Program-made: the position numbers and the translations under genes
The notes under the pieces: generated by a model
Told to the model about the DNA's origin: nothing
Database searches by the model: none
What the model saw: only the letters and a program-made list of their open reading frames with translations
In this document: positions 23,134 through 33,838 of the stretch, in pieces
Position numbering within the stretch: position 1 is the first letter of the stretch
Layout: each line of letters starts with the position of its first letter
From: Desarmillaria ectypa
Taxonomy: Eukaryota > Basidiomycota > Agaricomycetes > Agaricales > Physalacriaceae
Direction: 5' to 3'
Length of the DNA: 64,000 bases
NCBI GenBank assembly: GCA_030407005.1
Contig: JAUDYN010000003.1
Location: forward strand, 3,472,001-3,536,000

Positions 23134-25384
23134 ATGCCTTCGAAAGACGCCGTAAATGCAGCAGACGAGGCGCGGTTGGCGGCTCTGGGCTATAAACAAG
23201 AGTTCAAGCGTGCATTCACCCCTCTTGAAGTTCGTCTTCCTTCCTTCTTTGAAACCAGTACATTTACCACCATTATCGCAGGTTTTTGGGATCGCGTTCT
23301 CGATCATCGGTCTTGTGCCCTCAATATCTTCGGTTCTTTTTTATGCGATTCCCAACGGAGGAGGGCCTGCCATGGTTTGGGGGGTACGCTTATCCCAATT
23401 CCACTTCAGTAATGAGCTACGTTGACATAGAAGTGAAGTGGGCCGTTGCGAGCATTTTCATACTATGTGTTGCGCTGGCAATGGCCGAACTAGCCAGTTC
23501 CGCTCCTACTTCGGGAGGATTATACTGCTGGACCTACACATTCTCGTCACCCCGTTGGCGCAATCTGCTTTGCTGGATAGTCGGATGTTAGTTTCTCCAC
23601 GATTCTTCACATACGGAGTACCCTTACACATTCAACTCAGATATGAACACGATCGGATCTATAGCCGGTGTATCTTCGATTAACTGGGGATGCGCCGTTC
23701 AAGTCATGGCTGCAGTCAGGATCGGATCTCATAACCAAAGCTTTGAGCCAACAAACGCCCAGCTTTTGTGCGTTATCTTCATTTTTACATTTACTGTACT
23801 CTAATGCGAGCCTCCCAGCGGTGTATACGTAGCTATAAGCCTCACCCACGTTGTGGGCTGCTGTCTGGGCACTACTGTTTTAGCAAGGCTGCAGTCAGTG
23901 TATGTTGCCCTTAACGTCCTGTATGTATTCTACTTTACTCTCTTATCTACTGATAGGGCCTTCCGCCATTCTGATGTTCCAATACAACAATGTTGATAGG
24001 CTATGTTTCGGGATTATCATCGCGTTGCCTATCGTTACTCCCGCGGAATTCAGGAACACCGCACACTTCGCATTGGGCGAATTTGTCAATCGTGCGTCGT
24101 TTCCGCCCGTCAGGAATTTGTCTTTATACAGCGCTTATCAATTCCTGATAGTCAACGGATGGACAAACGGCTTCGCATTCATACTAAGCTTTTTGGCACC
24201 ACTTTGGACTATTGGTACGCCTGCATTATAACGGCACTATGAAATAATATAACAATAATTGTGTCGAAGGTTCATTCGATTCCAGTGTTCACATAAGTGA
24301 GGAAGCGTCAAATGCTACTATTGTCGTTCCTTGGGCAATCGTATTGGCGGTGGGTACCGCTGGAGTGTTAGGCTGGGGTATGTGTTTTTGCTAATACAAT
24401 AAATCATCCTGACGTTGAATTTCTAGCAATCAACATGACCCTTGCTTTCTGTATGGGGACGGATCTGCAGGCAGTATATGATAGCGCCCAACCTATGGCG
24501 CAGATTCTGTTCAACGGTTTCGGGCAGAAAGGAACGCTGGGTATCTGGGCGATTATTGTATTGGTACAGTACGTCGATCCTTTCATCCATCTCACTGTGA
24601 GATTGACTTCGTCTGTGGCAGATACATGATGGGCTCCAGTATTGTAAGCTCGTCTTTGGTTACGGAGACTGTTTCTTAATAATATATTTTTCTTAGCTTT
24701 TAGCCGCCAGCAGACAGACATATGCATTTAGCAGAGATCGAGGTATCACAATCTCTTTTATGATCACCTCAGATTGAACGCTCATATCATATGCCAGCCC
24801 TTCCATTCTCCAACTGGCTGTATCGAATGAATAGCTATACGGAAACACCGGTTAACACCGTTATTTTCGACGCTAGTTTGGCCATATTACTAGGACTACT
24901 CTCATTCGCGGGTACGAATGCCATCGACGCCGTTTTTTTCCATATCCGTCATTTCATTGTACGTCGCATACAGCATCCCGATCGCTGCCCGCTTTATCGG
25001 AGAGAACAACTTCAAGCCTGGGCCATTTTACCTCGGAATTTTTGTTAGTCCCCATGAATCGCGTTTACTTCTACGCACCTCTGACAATTGCACCTTGCAC
25101 AGAGCTTTCTGATCGCACTGATAGCTGTATTGTTCATGGCCTTCACGAGCGTAGTGTTCATGTTCCCTATGACTCCCCAAACGACTGTTCAAGACATGAA
25201 CTACTCCGTTGTAGTGCTGGGAGGTGTGACGATTTTCTCGTTGATATGGTATTACTTCCCGAGATATGGCGGGGTTTACTGGTTCACGGGTCCCATTCCT
25301 ACGTTGGATCCCATGAGTCCTGTATCAGAAGACCTGAGCAAAAAGGAGACAGCCAACATAGTTACAGAGCTAGTTGTGGAATGA
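23134..25384 (+). CDS. Amino-acid/GABA-type permease (APC superfamily), with a possible 1-base frameshift
   Basis: Polytopic transporter of the APC amino acid/GABA/choline permease branch. ATG 23134 (MPSKDAVNAADEARLAALGY), then FKRAFTPLE and, after an intron, VFGIAFSIIGLVPSISSVLF. Further helices: VASIFILCVALAMAELASSA with PTSGGLYCWTYTFSS, GWTNGFAFILSFLAPLWTI, GWAINMTLAFCMGTDLQAVY, QTYAFSRD, ALPFSNWLYRMNSYTETPVN, and ISVISLYVAYSIPIAARFIG. The C-terminus is TPQTTVQDMNYSVVVLGGV and WYYFPRYGGVYWFTGP, ending at 25384. About nine introns join in phase. One problem: a run of seven Ts at 24933-24939 puts DAVF and SISVISLY in different frames, whereas six Ts would join them. It is divergently paired with the amine oxidase, suggesting import of an amine-bearing nutrient. 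Confidence 0.85.
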
Positions 25385-27188
25385 TTGTTTTCAGTAATCC
25401 CACTAAGGACTTTTTAGAAATTGAGTATCAGTCGCGATCATTGCGCTTTTATCTGAGGGAAGAGTCGAGCAAACAGTGGGCTTATGGACAAATTTGAGTC
25501 GTAACTAGGCATGCTATTGAATCCCCTTGCTGTACACAACTGGACTTCAAAAGTGTCATGAAACGGGGGATCGGTTCGTTCCCAGTTAGTACATGCGCGG
25601 TGTCAGGCCAATAGTATTGTGCTCGGCTGAGCTCTGCAAACACATGCAGATGTACACCACTGTACCTACTTATATACTAAATGCTAATTTACTAGAATTA
25701 TCTACACTTTTCCTGATACATCTTCCTCAATCAGCAAGTTCAGCATGATGCCAGATTGCTATCATCTCGGCTCAACTCTCAAATTCCAATAAAAAGCATT
25801 GATTGAAAAATGTACTATAATATCTACTAACTCAAGGCTGAGAACAGGTGTGGAGAGTAGAGAACGATCACTTCTTACCTGAGATGGCTGCGTAACAGAC
25901 GCGTTATGTACGCGTGCTTGCGGCAGGATATGCTCGGGTCGAGCACCTCGATCAATAAATACGACATCCACTGGGGCAGAACTTCTGATACAGAGTCAAT
26001 GCCAAAACATCTGGCTCATAAACACGAAGGCACAGCAGAGGCTAATGTGTTTAGCTGGTACAAAACAAAACCTTTTGAGGTTTTGTTTTTAGTGAAGCCT
26101 TTCTTGGTCCTGAAAAGGCCGTCACTAAAGCGATAAGAAAACCCATCCCCCTATGGAACAATGGAATTAAGGTACCTCTTTGTTTTACATCGCTCAAATT
26201 GAGGGCGTAAAAACTGAAGTTGAAATTTAAACTTTTTTACGGTCCCTTTTAAGCTATCCAAAACGCACCAGCCTGCAGTGAGGAGATGAAGGCCTTTTGG
26301 ATGTAAACCAGAGGCATAATCCGTTAACGCTCTCAATGACTCTTAGTTCATTATGACTCTTCTCGTCGCTCGCCAGTTGTAGCATGATCAACATCCTCTG
26401 GTATCCACCGAATCGACAAAAGCAGTCCTGGGTGGTCTTTCAATGAAATTATAGCGCAAATTTCGAAAACGGGCCAGCGTTGAAGGTGATTCTGATCTCA
26501 CATGATTCGCTTAGACTGGGAACGAGGCCACACTTTGGTAAGGACACCTCGCTATCACCGCCAACACCTTGTGGGTCTCATTTCGGCAGGTAAAAGGTGC
26601 GCATTGTGATATAATATCAAAGGTCCCTGTCGCGCTATTCTTGTTCACCAAAACATTTCTATTCAGCCTCTTCTTTGCCTGAAGCCGCTCTCTTAGCCTG
26701 CTCTTCCACTACGCACGATGAACTCCAACACCTACTTCAAACAAAATTACCTTGACAGGAAGGTACAGATATGGCTATCTCACCTCCGGCACCTCGGCGG
26801 TATACACATATATCAACGAACACCAACAATGTCTTCCATCTCTGGAAAGTGTTGCCTCGTGTCCCTCTCATCAACTTCTTTCTGGGGTATATTTCCGAGC
26901 AGCTTATCAAGCAAAACTGCTCGGAGCCAATCGTCGGATATCGGTGAAGAACCAATTCACGAACATAGCCGTGTATAGAGGGCATGAAATGTGTGGGGCG
27001 TATTGCTATAAAAGCCAGGTGTGTGGGCACTGTATGTCCTCAACGGTGATCCTACAACACTGCTCCAGCATCTGCTACCCTTCTACCCTCTTCTCCAAGT
27101 CTCTTCTCTTACATTCCGGACATCATTGTACGTGTCCGCAGTATCCATCTACGCAATGCGACTGACTCAAGCCTTGATACCAGGAACC
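25385..27188. other. Long intergenic stretch, inverted-repeat rich
   Basis: No supported gene over about 1.8 kb. Three neighbouring hairpins lie at 26062-26241 (separate entry). The last 500 bases form the 5' region of the fork-head gene. Confidence 0.4.
26062..26241. repeat. Cluster of three hairpins
   Basis: A perfect 12 bp stem with a 4 base loop (arms 26062-26073 and 26078-26089), then TTTAGTGA/TCACTAAA (26088-26095 with 26122-26129) extended by GCCTTTC/GAAAAGGC, then CGTAAAAA/TTTTTACG (26206-26213 with 26234-26241). It may be the remnant of a small non-autonomous DNA element; no terminal repeats or target duplication were identified. Confidence 0.45.
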
Positions 27189-28407
27189 ATGTATTGCGGG
27201 TATCCTGCTCCTTACATCCAATTTATGGCCTCCTATGGTAGCCCCAGGTCCCGTCATCCTCCTATTCCTCGTTCCTACGCGAGGTCAGGAGAAGAGGAGG
27301 ACCAGCCGTTCATGCCCAGCTCCGGTGGAGGCATCAAAATTCAGGATCCTAACTCGCCTATGTTGGGAACACCAAGGTTGGCGCCGTCCCCCAGTCAAGA
27401 GATTTCGTTATTAGATCAAGAGGCGTCTGGATTGGGTAGCCCGGCCCATGACGAGATGTGGACGCGCTCTACCGACCCTGTACGTGCATCTTTATAATAA
27501 GCGCAGAGTACCTGTTAGGCTTATGCGATAATACTATTCTAGGGTTATGAACACCGTGGATCGCCAACACCAGCGCGTTCTTCTGACGTTTCGGGATACT
27601 CCAGCGGCTCAGTGAGTATATCACGAATATAGAAGAACTTTAAACACATTTGAACAATAATTTCAGAGTTTCGAGGCTGCTACTTCCCAACGCGGATCGA
27701 ACTCACCTCCCAGCGGATACCCCTCGACCTCTACGGCCTATCCTCACGGATACGCGACCGCAGTGACCGGCCTTCCATCTCCTTTTGCATCCTTGGAACT
27801 CGGACAGCGCTACTATCGCCAACACACTCTGGAACAGTCTCCACAAGTCACCCCTAAACGCGAATCCCCAGACTCCAGACCCTTCTTAGCAAGAGCAGAT
27901 ACCCAATACGACTTACCCGAACCCAGCGATTACCTACGGGAGTTCCTCAATCTACCACGAGGGACCCCCATCCGCCTCGAATCTCTCACCAATCCGCGCG
28001 ACAGGGATGGAAGGCCTCCCTATACCATAATCCAATTAGCCGCAGCCGCTATCTACAGCCACTCCCATCAAAAGGCTTCCACAGCTGAGATCAGAGCTGC
28101 AATCATCGCGCGCTTTGAGTATTTCCGACAGAATGAGGGTACCTTGAAGGTTCGTCGGTCTGCTGCCGTTGGCGGCTGCATAGTGCTGACGATAGGTTAT
28201 TGGCAGGAAACATTGAAGCACGCTTTGTCTTCTCATGATCTTTTTAAGAATATCGGACGCGCCGTATCCGAACCTGGGAGAGGTGGTCTTTGGGCCATTG
28301 ATGTCACCAACCCGGAAGGAAGGCGTCCTCGCAAACGTAGGAGCCCCCAGTCTGCCGAAGATGCGAGTACCCCCTCCAGCAGTGACAGTGATAGCAGTCA
28401 TTCTTAA
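27189..28407 (+). CDS. Fork-head domain transcription factor
   Basis: Sequence-specific nuclear regulator. Exons: ATG 27189 (MYCGYPAPYIQFMASYGSPR) to about 27480, then YEHRGSPTPARSSDVSGYSS, then from the AG near 27665 to the end, with one more intron inside the DNA-binding domain. The domain starts GRPPYTIIQLAAAAIYSHSH, continues STAEIRAAIIARFEYFRQNE, and after the intron (about 28140-28196) resumes YWQETLKHALSSHDLFKNIG and GRGGLWAIDV, matching helix 3 and wing regions of fork-head proteins. A basic patch RRPRKRR follows, a likely nuclear localisation signal, then a serine/aspartate tail. Unusually, the domain lies near the C-terminus and helix 3 reads LKHALS where most family members have IRHNLS. 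Start choice: first ATG with low-complexity proline/serine text; an in-frame ATG upstream near 27156 is possible. Confidence 0.8.
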
Positions 28408-29061
28408 TCCAACCGCAGTACTATTCACTACCATCCCGTCTTGTATAGAATATCTTCCATGCCATCTTATTCTCTATCTTTCCGTGTCATGACTTCCACC
28501 ACTGCTTTGATGTGGTTCTTTTAAATTCCATATTCTTGCAAATGACCTGTACCACTCAAATACCGCTCCGTTCTTCTCACTCCTCATCATGTAAAACGAG
28601 CATACTTTTCTTCTTCTTCAAAAGATACCATTCACAGCCTATTTTTGGCTTTGTAGCATATGACCTCGGAGGCGGAAGTGAAGAACCTCCGGTTGGAAGT
28701 GTCGTGAAGCCTACATGTAATCAAGACCTTCGAAAATGAGTGGTCAATAAATATTCGGTTTCAAAACTACGTTTAACTGCGCGACCTTTCTCAGTACTAA
28801 CAGTCCAGGCTCCAAGACTGAGGAATGTGTACTATGCATGTCACTGACGACGGCGGAGGGCACCTGCCAGATCGAATTGCCGTAGTCTATCTAGAAATGG
28901 CTTTACCATTGCCTCAAGCTGCTATCAAACGAACAGATGACGATACAATATCGGACACGAAGGTGGAAAATGCGTGGGATCGAGTTCCTGACCCTGAAAT
29001 CGTTCGGTGAATCGGCGTCTGTATGATTGCTTCAGGGCGGTCTAAGAAGACGTGCAAAAAA
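28408..29061. other. Intergenic stretch
   Basis: 3' flank of the fork-head gene and downstream side of the tRNA gene. A short open stretch at 28825-29010 has no recognisable product. Confidence 0.4.
29056..29061 (-). terminator. Pol III terminator of tRNA-Phe
   Basis: Run of T residues on the minus strand directly after the tRNA 3' end. Confidence 0.7.
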
Positions 29062-29143
29062 TGGGGGCACCCGGGATCGAACCGGGGACCTCCAGAAATC
29101 CTATGACTTCAGTCTGTTGCTCTCCCAGCTGAGCTATGCCCCC
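29062..29143 (-). tRNA. tRNA-Phe(GAA) with a 9-nt intron
   Basis: Minus strand. A perfect 7 bp acceptor stem (GGGGGCA with TGCCCCC), D arm GCTCAGCTGGGAGAGC, anticodon stem ACAGA/TCTGG, and T arm CCCCGGTTCGATCCCGGGT fold into a cloverleaf. The anticodon loop starts CTGAA, giving anticodon GAA. Eleven bases lie between the anticodon and the 3' stem, which leaves the two normal loop bases plus a 9 nt intron at the canonical 37/38 position. Discriminator base A73 fits phenylalanine. A run of Ts follows immediately on the minus strand, a Pol III terminator. Confidence 0.93.
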
Positions 29144-29857
29144 ATGACATTAAGGTGAAGATGAGATTTCCTTCATCCTTCTTTTATCTGCTGTCATCCT
29201 GGACCACTCACGGGAAACTTGCTGGCAGAGAGAACCGTGACCTTTACCTTTCGAAAGGGTCCGACTGCCCTCAGTTTCCAGACCTATCACTATGTTTTCA
29301 GAGAAATCTGGGGGAAATTTCAGGCTGGCCATGTCGACGATCAGCTATGGCCCATGGTCCTTGAGAACCGCGAAAATCTCTACATTCTTTGCCCTTCTCT
29401 CCTCAGCGTTCGCCACTTCTTCCCTAGAATTTGTTCTCTACAGTCTCGGTGGTAGTACTGTTGGAGTCGCCACAACCGTTCTCACGAACTCTTGGAGCCC
29501 ACCCTTGAGATACTCCCGGTCACTTGCCTCTCTTGGAAAGTACACCACGGTGCACTCACTACCTCGCCCTCTTGAAAGGCGGTTCTCCCTTGAAACGATG
29601 CTACACTTATACAATATCAAAGGACACCAATGTCCTAGGGAACTACAGTTAGATTGAGAGTTTTGCACGTATTCACGAGGAAAATTACATGCATGCATCT
29701 TGACGAATGGTAGGAGTTTGCTCGATATAACAGATTATAACAGTCTATTAAATATTACAGAGAATGATCCAGCAAATAAGCTACACAAATGTCAATGTTG
29801 AGATACGCGTCCCATCCATCCACCAAATGCTCCATAATATATATACTCTCTCTGCTC
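29144..29857. other. Intergenic stretch
   Basis: Open stretches exist on both strands, but none has recognisable motifs or splice-joined neighbours. I see no supportable gene. Confidence 0.4.
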
Positions 29858-30675
29858 CTACTTACTGTCCCCAGGCAAACAAACCGTCGTCCCAGGCATC
29901 AACACCTCACATTCCACCTTTGGGTTCCAGCCTTGCAGCTGCTCAAGAGTGTACCCATGCCTATTCGCGATCTCCCAACATGAATCGCCCGCCTGGACCC
30001 AATACGCCTGCATACCCTGCGAGCACGGGCTCTCTGGCACAGACAGGCCGGGAGAGAGGATAAGGCGCCATACGAGGAGAAGAACGACGGCGATGATTAG
30101 GAAGAAGGGGAAGAGAGTGCGGTAGGCACCAGGGTGGGGAGTGTAGGTCGTCGGGACCATAGGGCGATCCTAGAATAATGAGGAAGGGAGGTAGAGTGAC
30201 GAGAAGAACGTACGAGGTCCGTAGCGAGCTGCTGGTACCCGTCTGCACGACGAGGAGCAGCTTCAATATCTTCTGTGCTTGATGAAGCGTCGGATACTGT
30301 AGTTTCTCAGCTAGCAGTGTGTATGCATCATAATAGTACACACCACGTGTCATTTCGCTATATTCAGCGCCTTCTGCACCCTTCCATGTGTCTCCATTCG
30401 CATCGCGGTAAAAGTATGCTTGGGTGTCCGAGTCGTGGCCAATGCGTTCCATGCCCTCTGGGAGGCGGTATGAGTCCTAGCAGAGTTCAGCATGAAGTAA
30501 ATTTAAGAAAAGGATTACTCGCTTCATCGTATTGCGTCCAGCGGCCCATCGTAAGATCAAAGAAGTCGTCGTAGTTGTGTGGCAAGATAATTGCACTGCC
30601 ACCGGCGGTTAGAGTTAACGGTGTGCTGAGGTAATCAGGAACACTACCAGCCCACGAGGCTCTCGTTTCCATCAT
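29858..30675 (-). CDS. Membrane protein with C-terminal LysM domain
   Basis: Minus-strand gene. The N-terminal part includes MGRWTQYDEAS and, in the next exon, DSYRLPEGMERIGHDSDTQA with FYRDANGDTWKGAEGAEYSE. Two further introns join SDASSSTEDIEAAPRRADGY and DRPMVPTTYTPHPGAYR. One transmembrane helix follows (LFPFFLIIAVVLLLVWRLIL), then a single LysM unit: YWVQAGDSCWEIANRHGYTL, EQLQGWNPKVEC, LMPGTTVCLP, ending at 29858. LysM domains bind chitin-type N-acetylglucosamine polymers, so a wall-facing or surface role is likely. One exon join near 30480-30524 does not keep phase with canonical GT-AG sites, so there may be a small indel or an unusual splice. Coding-like sequence continues upstream to an ATG at 31010; whether it belongs to this gene is unclear. 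Confidence 0.6.
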
Positions 30676-31144
30676 CCACCATGCAACGCTGTACCCTGCT
30701 ATAACCCTACGTATTTCGACCTTCCAACTTCTGTAGCCAGCGGGACTTGTTAGAATCGCGAGATTGACTCAAACGGAGTGGCAAAAATATGTTACTGTTG
30801 CAAATGCAATGGCACTGACGAGATATACAGGCTGGTCCCCACCGAAAAGAATGAAAGTCTAAGTGAATCCTTTCTGGAATATTAGCGGCGACTGATTGTT
30901 GACACGTGAAGCCAGTAATCCAACAATATTTGCCGCCGTATTTCTTCCGGCGTGCTGCACATGTCTCTCTCGCTTCTTGTACCGGTTCTCAATGATCCTT
31001 CAATATCCATATTCTCAGAAAAATACACGGTCCACACGCGTTCGTGTCATCTGACGATTTCACATGGTTTCGTCGCGTCATACGGTCCATCCTGCTGCCT
31101 ATAACTTGGATGCATCCTACACAAACCTTTCTCGTCCGTGTGTG

Positions 31145-31917
31145 ATGTTGTTCGGCTTTCTTCTCTTCTCTCTAGCTGCCTTGGTCCGTGGTGCCCCCAC
31201 TTCGACGGATCTTTCGATTGGGGACATCATCAATGGCCTTGGAATTGGCCTAGTGTCCAACATCACCGTGACCATAACTGTACGTTCTTTCATTGTCAGC
31301 TTCATCGATACTAGTAGCTGACATTCATGTAGCTGGAATCACTTTCCACAAACCTCGTCGAGTACATCGCCCTTTCCTTCTTCCGTATCCAGCTGACCTC
31401 CATTAAACTAATGCAGCGTCGCATTCACCGGTAAGTTCCAGTCTCTCTTCTTCCTTCCCATCTAACATCCTAACAGTGAAGAACCCCCTCCCCATTGAGC
31501 TCACCCTCGAGCGCGTCACAAGTTCCGCCGGAATCAACTCCACCGAATACGCCTCCTTCGACCACACCTTCTCTGAACCCCTCGTCGTACCCATCTTCGG
31601 CACCGCAGATTCCGGCGTGATAGAGAACGTGTTGCTCACCCGAGGCGCGTTAGCCTCGCTCGACATCATCCCGTTGGGGTTTCTGGATTTGCTTAATACC
31701 GATGTCAACTTGCGGTGAGTCTCTTGGTTTGGCACTGATGATTGGGATGCTGATGGTATGTAGGGCTGCTACGATTTTTGGGAAATTGGGTATCCCGCTG
31801 AACATTACGGGACTCAAACAGGAGAAAGTCCCAACGGCGTATGTGTATCAGTGCTTTGCTTTGTTTGCGACGTCTGACGATTTTGACAGTTATGAGCTTT
31901 CCCTTGGCGCTTCATAA
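31145..31917 (+). CDS. Small secreted protein, copy 1 (intact)
   Basis: Begins with a signal peptide (MLFGFLLFSLAALVRGAPTS, cleavage probably after RGA). Short exons then encode LVSNITVTIT, LESLSTNLVD, VAFTVKNPLPIELTLERVTS, INSTEYASFDHTFSEPLVVP, GTADSGVIENVLLTRGALAS, LDIIPLGFLDLL, AATIFGKLGIPLNITGL and KQEKVPTAYYELSLGAS. Several N-x-S/T sites are present. The beta-rich pattern and length (about 190 residues) resemble a widespread uncharacterised Agaricomycete secreted family with an LEA14-like feel; that comparison is from memory. All introns are GT-AG and in phase. A degenerate paralogue lies at 51157, sharing the core promoter (GCTGCCTATAA followed by GCATCC and CATC-rich leader). Confidence 0.7.
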
Positions 31918-32394
31918 TAATATTGTCCCAGTAATACCTACTTTCTGGATACTCGAAAGGCTCTTAGTTTGTGTACTTATTTGGCTGCCTCTGAGAAATA
32001 CATGTTCTTGATGCACCATTTGCACTGTATATTCGACTTGCATCATGTTGCATCACCTGACGCATCCTAGCATTACTAGTGATATGCATCCAGTAGCAGC
32101 AGTTGCTGGGTCCTAATTCTTTCCCTGGCGAGTTTCATCCTTTTTTGTAACCTGTATCTTTACTGGTAGTACCAGAAAACGGTATGTATGTAAAAAGCTT
32201 GCTCAGTGGCTGCACTGCCAGCTCAGCACACTTTGCATGACTCAAGTATATGTTTGCATAGTTTAATAATATATATATATATTGCATTACTATATCTATC
32301 TAGTCATAATGAATCTACACATATAAACTCAATACTCAATACTTATGGTACGGGTCGTTACAATAGTGTAACAGCAGAGTTCGATGATGCCAGT
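31918..32394. other. Intergenic, AT-rich
   Basis: Contains an AT dinucleotide run near 32266-32281. No gene seen. Confidence 0.4.
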
Positions 32395-32508
32395 GGGCCT
32401 ATATCCCTTCACTGGAAGAACTTGATTCTAAAAACCCTCGAGATGTATAGGATGGATGATTGCAAAGCAAAGTCGACGCCATTACCCATTGGTCTAGACA
32501 GTATATAA
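32395..32508 (+). mobile_element. Ty1/copia reverse-transcriptase relic
   Basis: A short open segment reads LHWKNLILKTLEMYRMDDCK then AKSTPLPIGLDS. This matches the end of copia-type RT, where a helix is followed by the family-typical 'GM.DCK..STPLP' stretch. No other pol domains or LTRs are seen next to it, so it is an isolated fragment. Confidence 0.6.
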
Positions 32509-32929
32509 TAAAGCTGGACTCGTCAGGCTAGCCGGTCCTGTCCGTGAGCAATGGAATACATTTGATTTACGTAGCAAGAACGGAGAGTGAGCAAAATAAA
32601 GTCTACAAGAAAAGAGTCGACCAGTTCGTGCCATCCTCCGAGTCGGACGGAATTCAGATCGCTCTCCAGATACCAACCGTGAGAGGGCCGGTCTTGACCT
32701 CCGTGATGGTGACATCGGCTACTGCCTTCCACCACGGGGATTAGGACAGTTCAGCAGCCGGAGCATTTCGCGCTGTTCGAAAAAACCAGTACTGAACTTC
32801 TTGATCTGCACACATTCACCCTGCCTCATCAACCCGGGTTTGATGTCCGACATAAGAAGTGCGACTTGAAACAGGGCATGTATATTGCATATTCGAAAAG
32901 CATGCATGTCAAGGAAAAGCGCGAACCAT
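32509..32929. other. Intergenic stretch
   Basis: 3' flank of RPL28 and degenerate sequence next to the copia relic. No supported gene. Confidence 0.4.
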
Positions 32930-33838
32930 CTACTCCAAACCAGCCCTGGCCTGCTTCCCTCGCAACTTCTTCGGCGGTGAGGGCTTGGGCTCCTTCTGCG
33001 CAGCAATGAGAGCAGAAACACGGGCAAGGGTAGCCTAGACGAAATAAGGTGTGTTAGTATCATGTCTACGAAATGTTAGAGTAGAAAAAGAAACGAAGAA
33101 ATGTTATCGCCAAAGAGTCGGTGAGTCGCGTAGAGTAAAACGAGCGGGCCACCGATAGCGACATGGCGAGGTATCTAACAGGGTTTGATCGGCTCTGAAA
33201 GACCAATTGATATTGCAAACATGTCCACGCCCAGCTTTCATGCACTTTTCAGTGACTTCCAGTGGGTTCTAACGAGAGTGCGTCCAGGAGAGAAAAAGAA
33301 AGAAAGAAAAATAATCAAAGAAAAGAACATCTCACAGTACGGAGGTCTGGCCTGTATCCTTTCTTCGCAGACTGGGCAGCAATACCGAGGGCACGGCGTG
33401 TTCCCGATCTTGGGCGAATGTAAGAGGTCGCTTTGGCAGACACAACGGCGTGAGGAGAAGCCTTGGGTTTGCGGGCAGTGATTTTTATGCCAGCAGGCGA
33501 ATCAGAAACGTCAATAGTCTGCAAAAGACAGAAAAATCTATCATCCTTCCGGTCGAACACGAAGCAGGTTACATACCTTGGCATTGGCCAAGCCAGAGTA
33601 TTTGTATGAGTGAAGGTTCCGGAGGTTACCCTTAACACAATTTCAGGATTCATAGGGCTCGAAAGAGTAACCAAGACGAACGTACAGGCTCCTTGGAGAA
33701 TATGGGTCCCTCGGGAACCCGCTTCACAAGGAAGGAGTTACTGTTCTATTGAAGCTGACCATTAGTACTTGTGTTGCATTGGGACACTGAAAACAGCCTA
33801 CGAACGCGGATAAGGAGCCATTGGAGGTCTGAAGACAT
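32930..33838 (-). CDS. RPL28: 60S ribosomal protein L28 (eL28)
   Basis: Large-subunit protein, minus strand, ATG 33838. Exons encode MSSDLQWLLIR, NSNSFLVKRVPEGPIFSKEP, GNLRNLHSYKYSGLANAK, TIDVSDSPAGIKITARKPKA with SYIRPRSGTRRALGIAAQSA and KKGYRPDLRT, and lastly ATLARVSALIAAQKEPKPSP with KKLRGKQARAGLE ending at 32930. This is the fungal form of eL28 at normal length (about 140 residues). The last intron (33035-33335, 301 nt) is far longer than the others in the window. It is the kind of intron that often hosts a snoRNA, but I could not identify C/D or H/ACA boxes with confidence. Confidence 0.93.

Noticed and set aside
29292..29657. 121-residue plus-strand frame after the tRNA
   Set aside because: Serine/threonine-rich composition and an equally long antisense frame; no domain.
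33035..33335. snoRNA in the RPL28 intron
   Set aside because: No convincing C/D or H/ACA boxes by eye; kept only as a suggestion to test.
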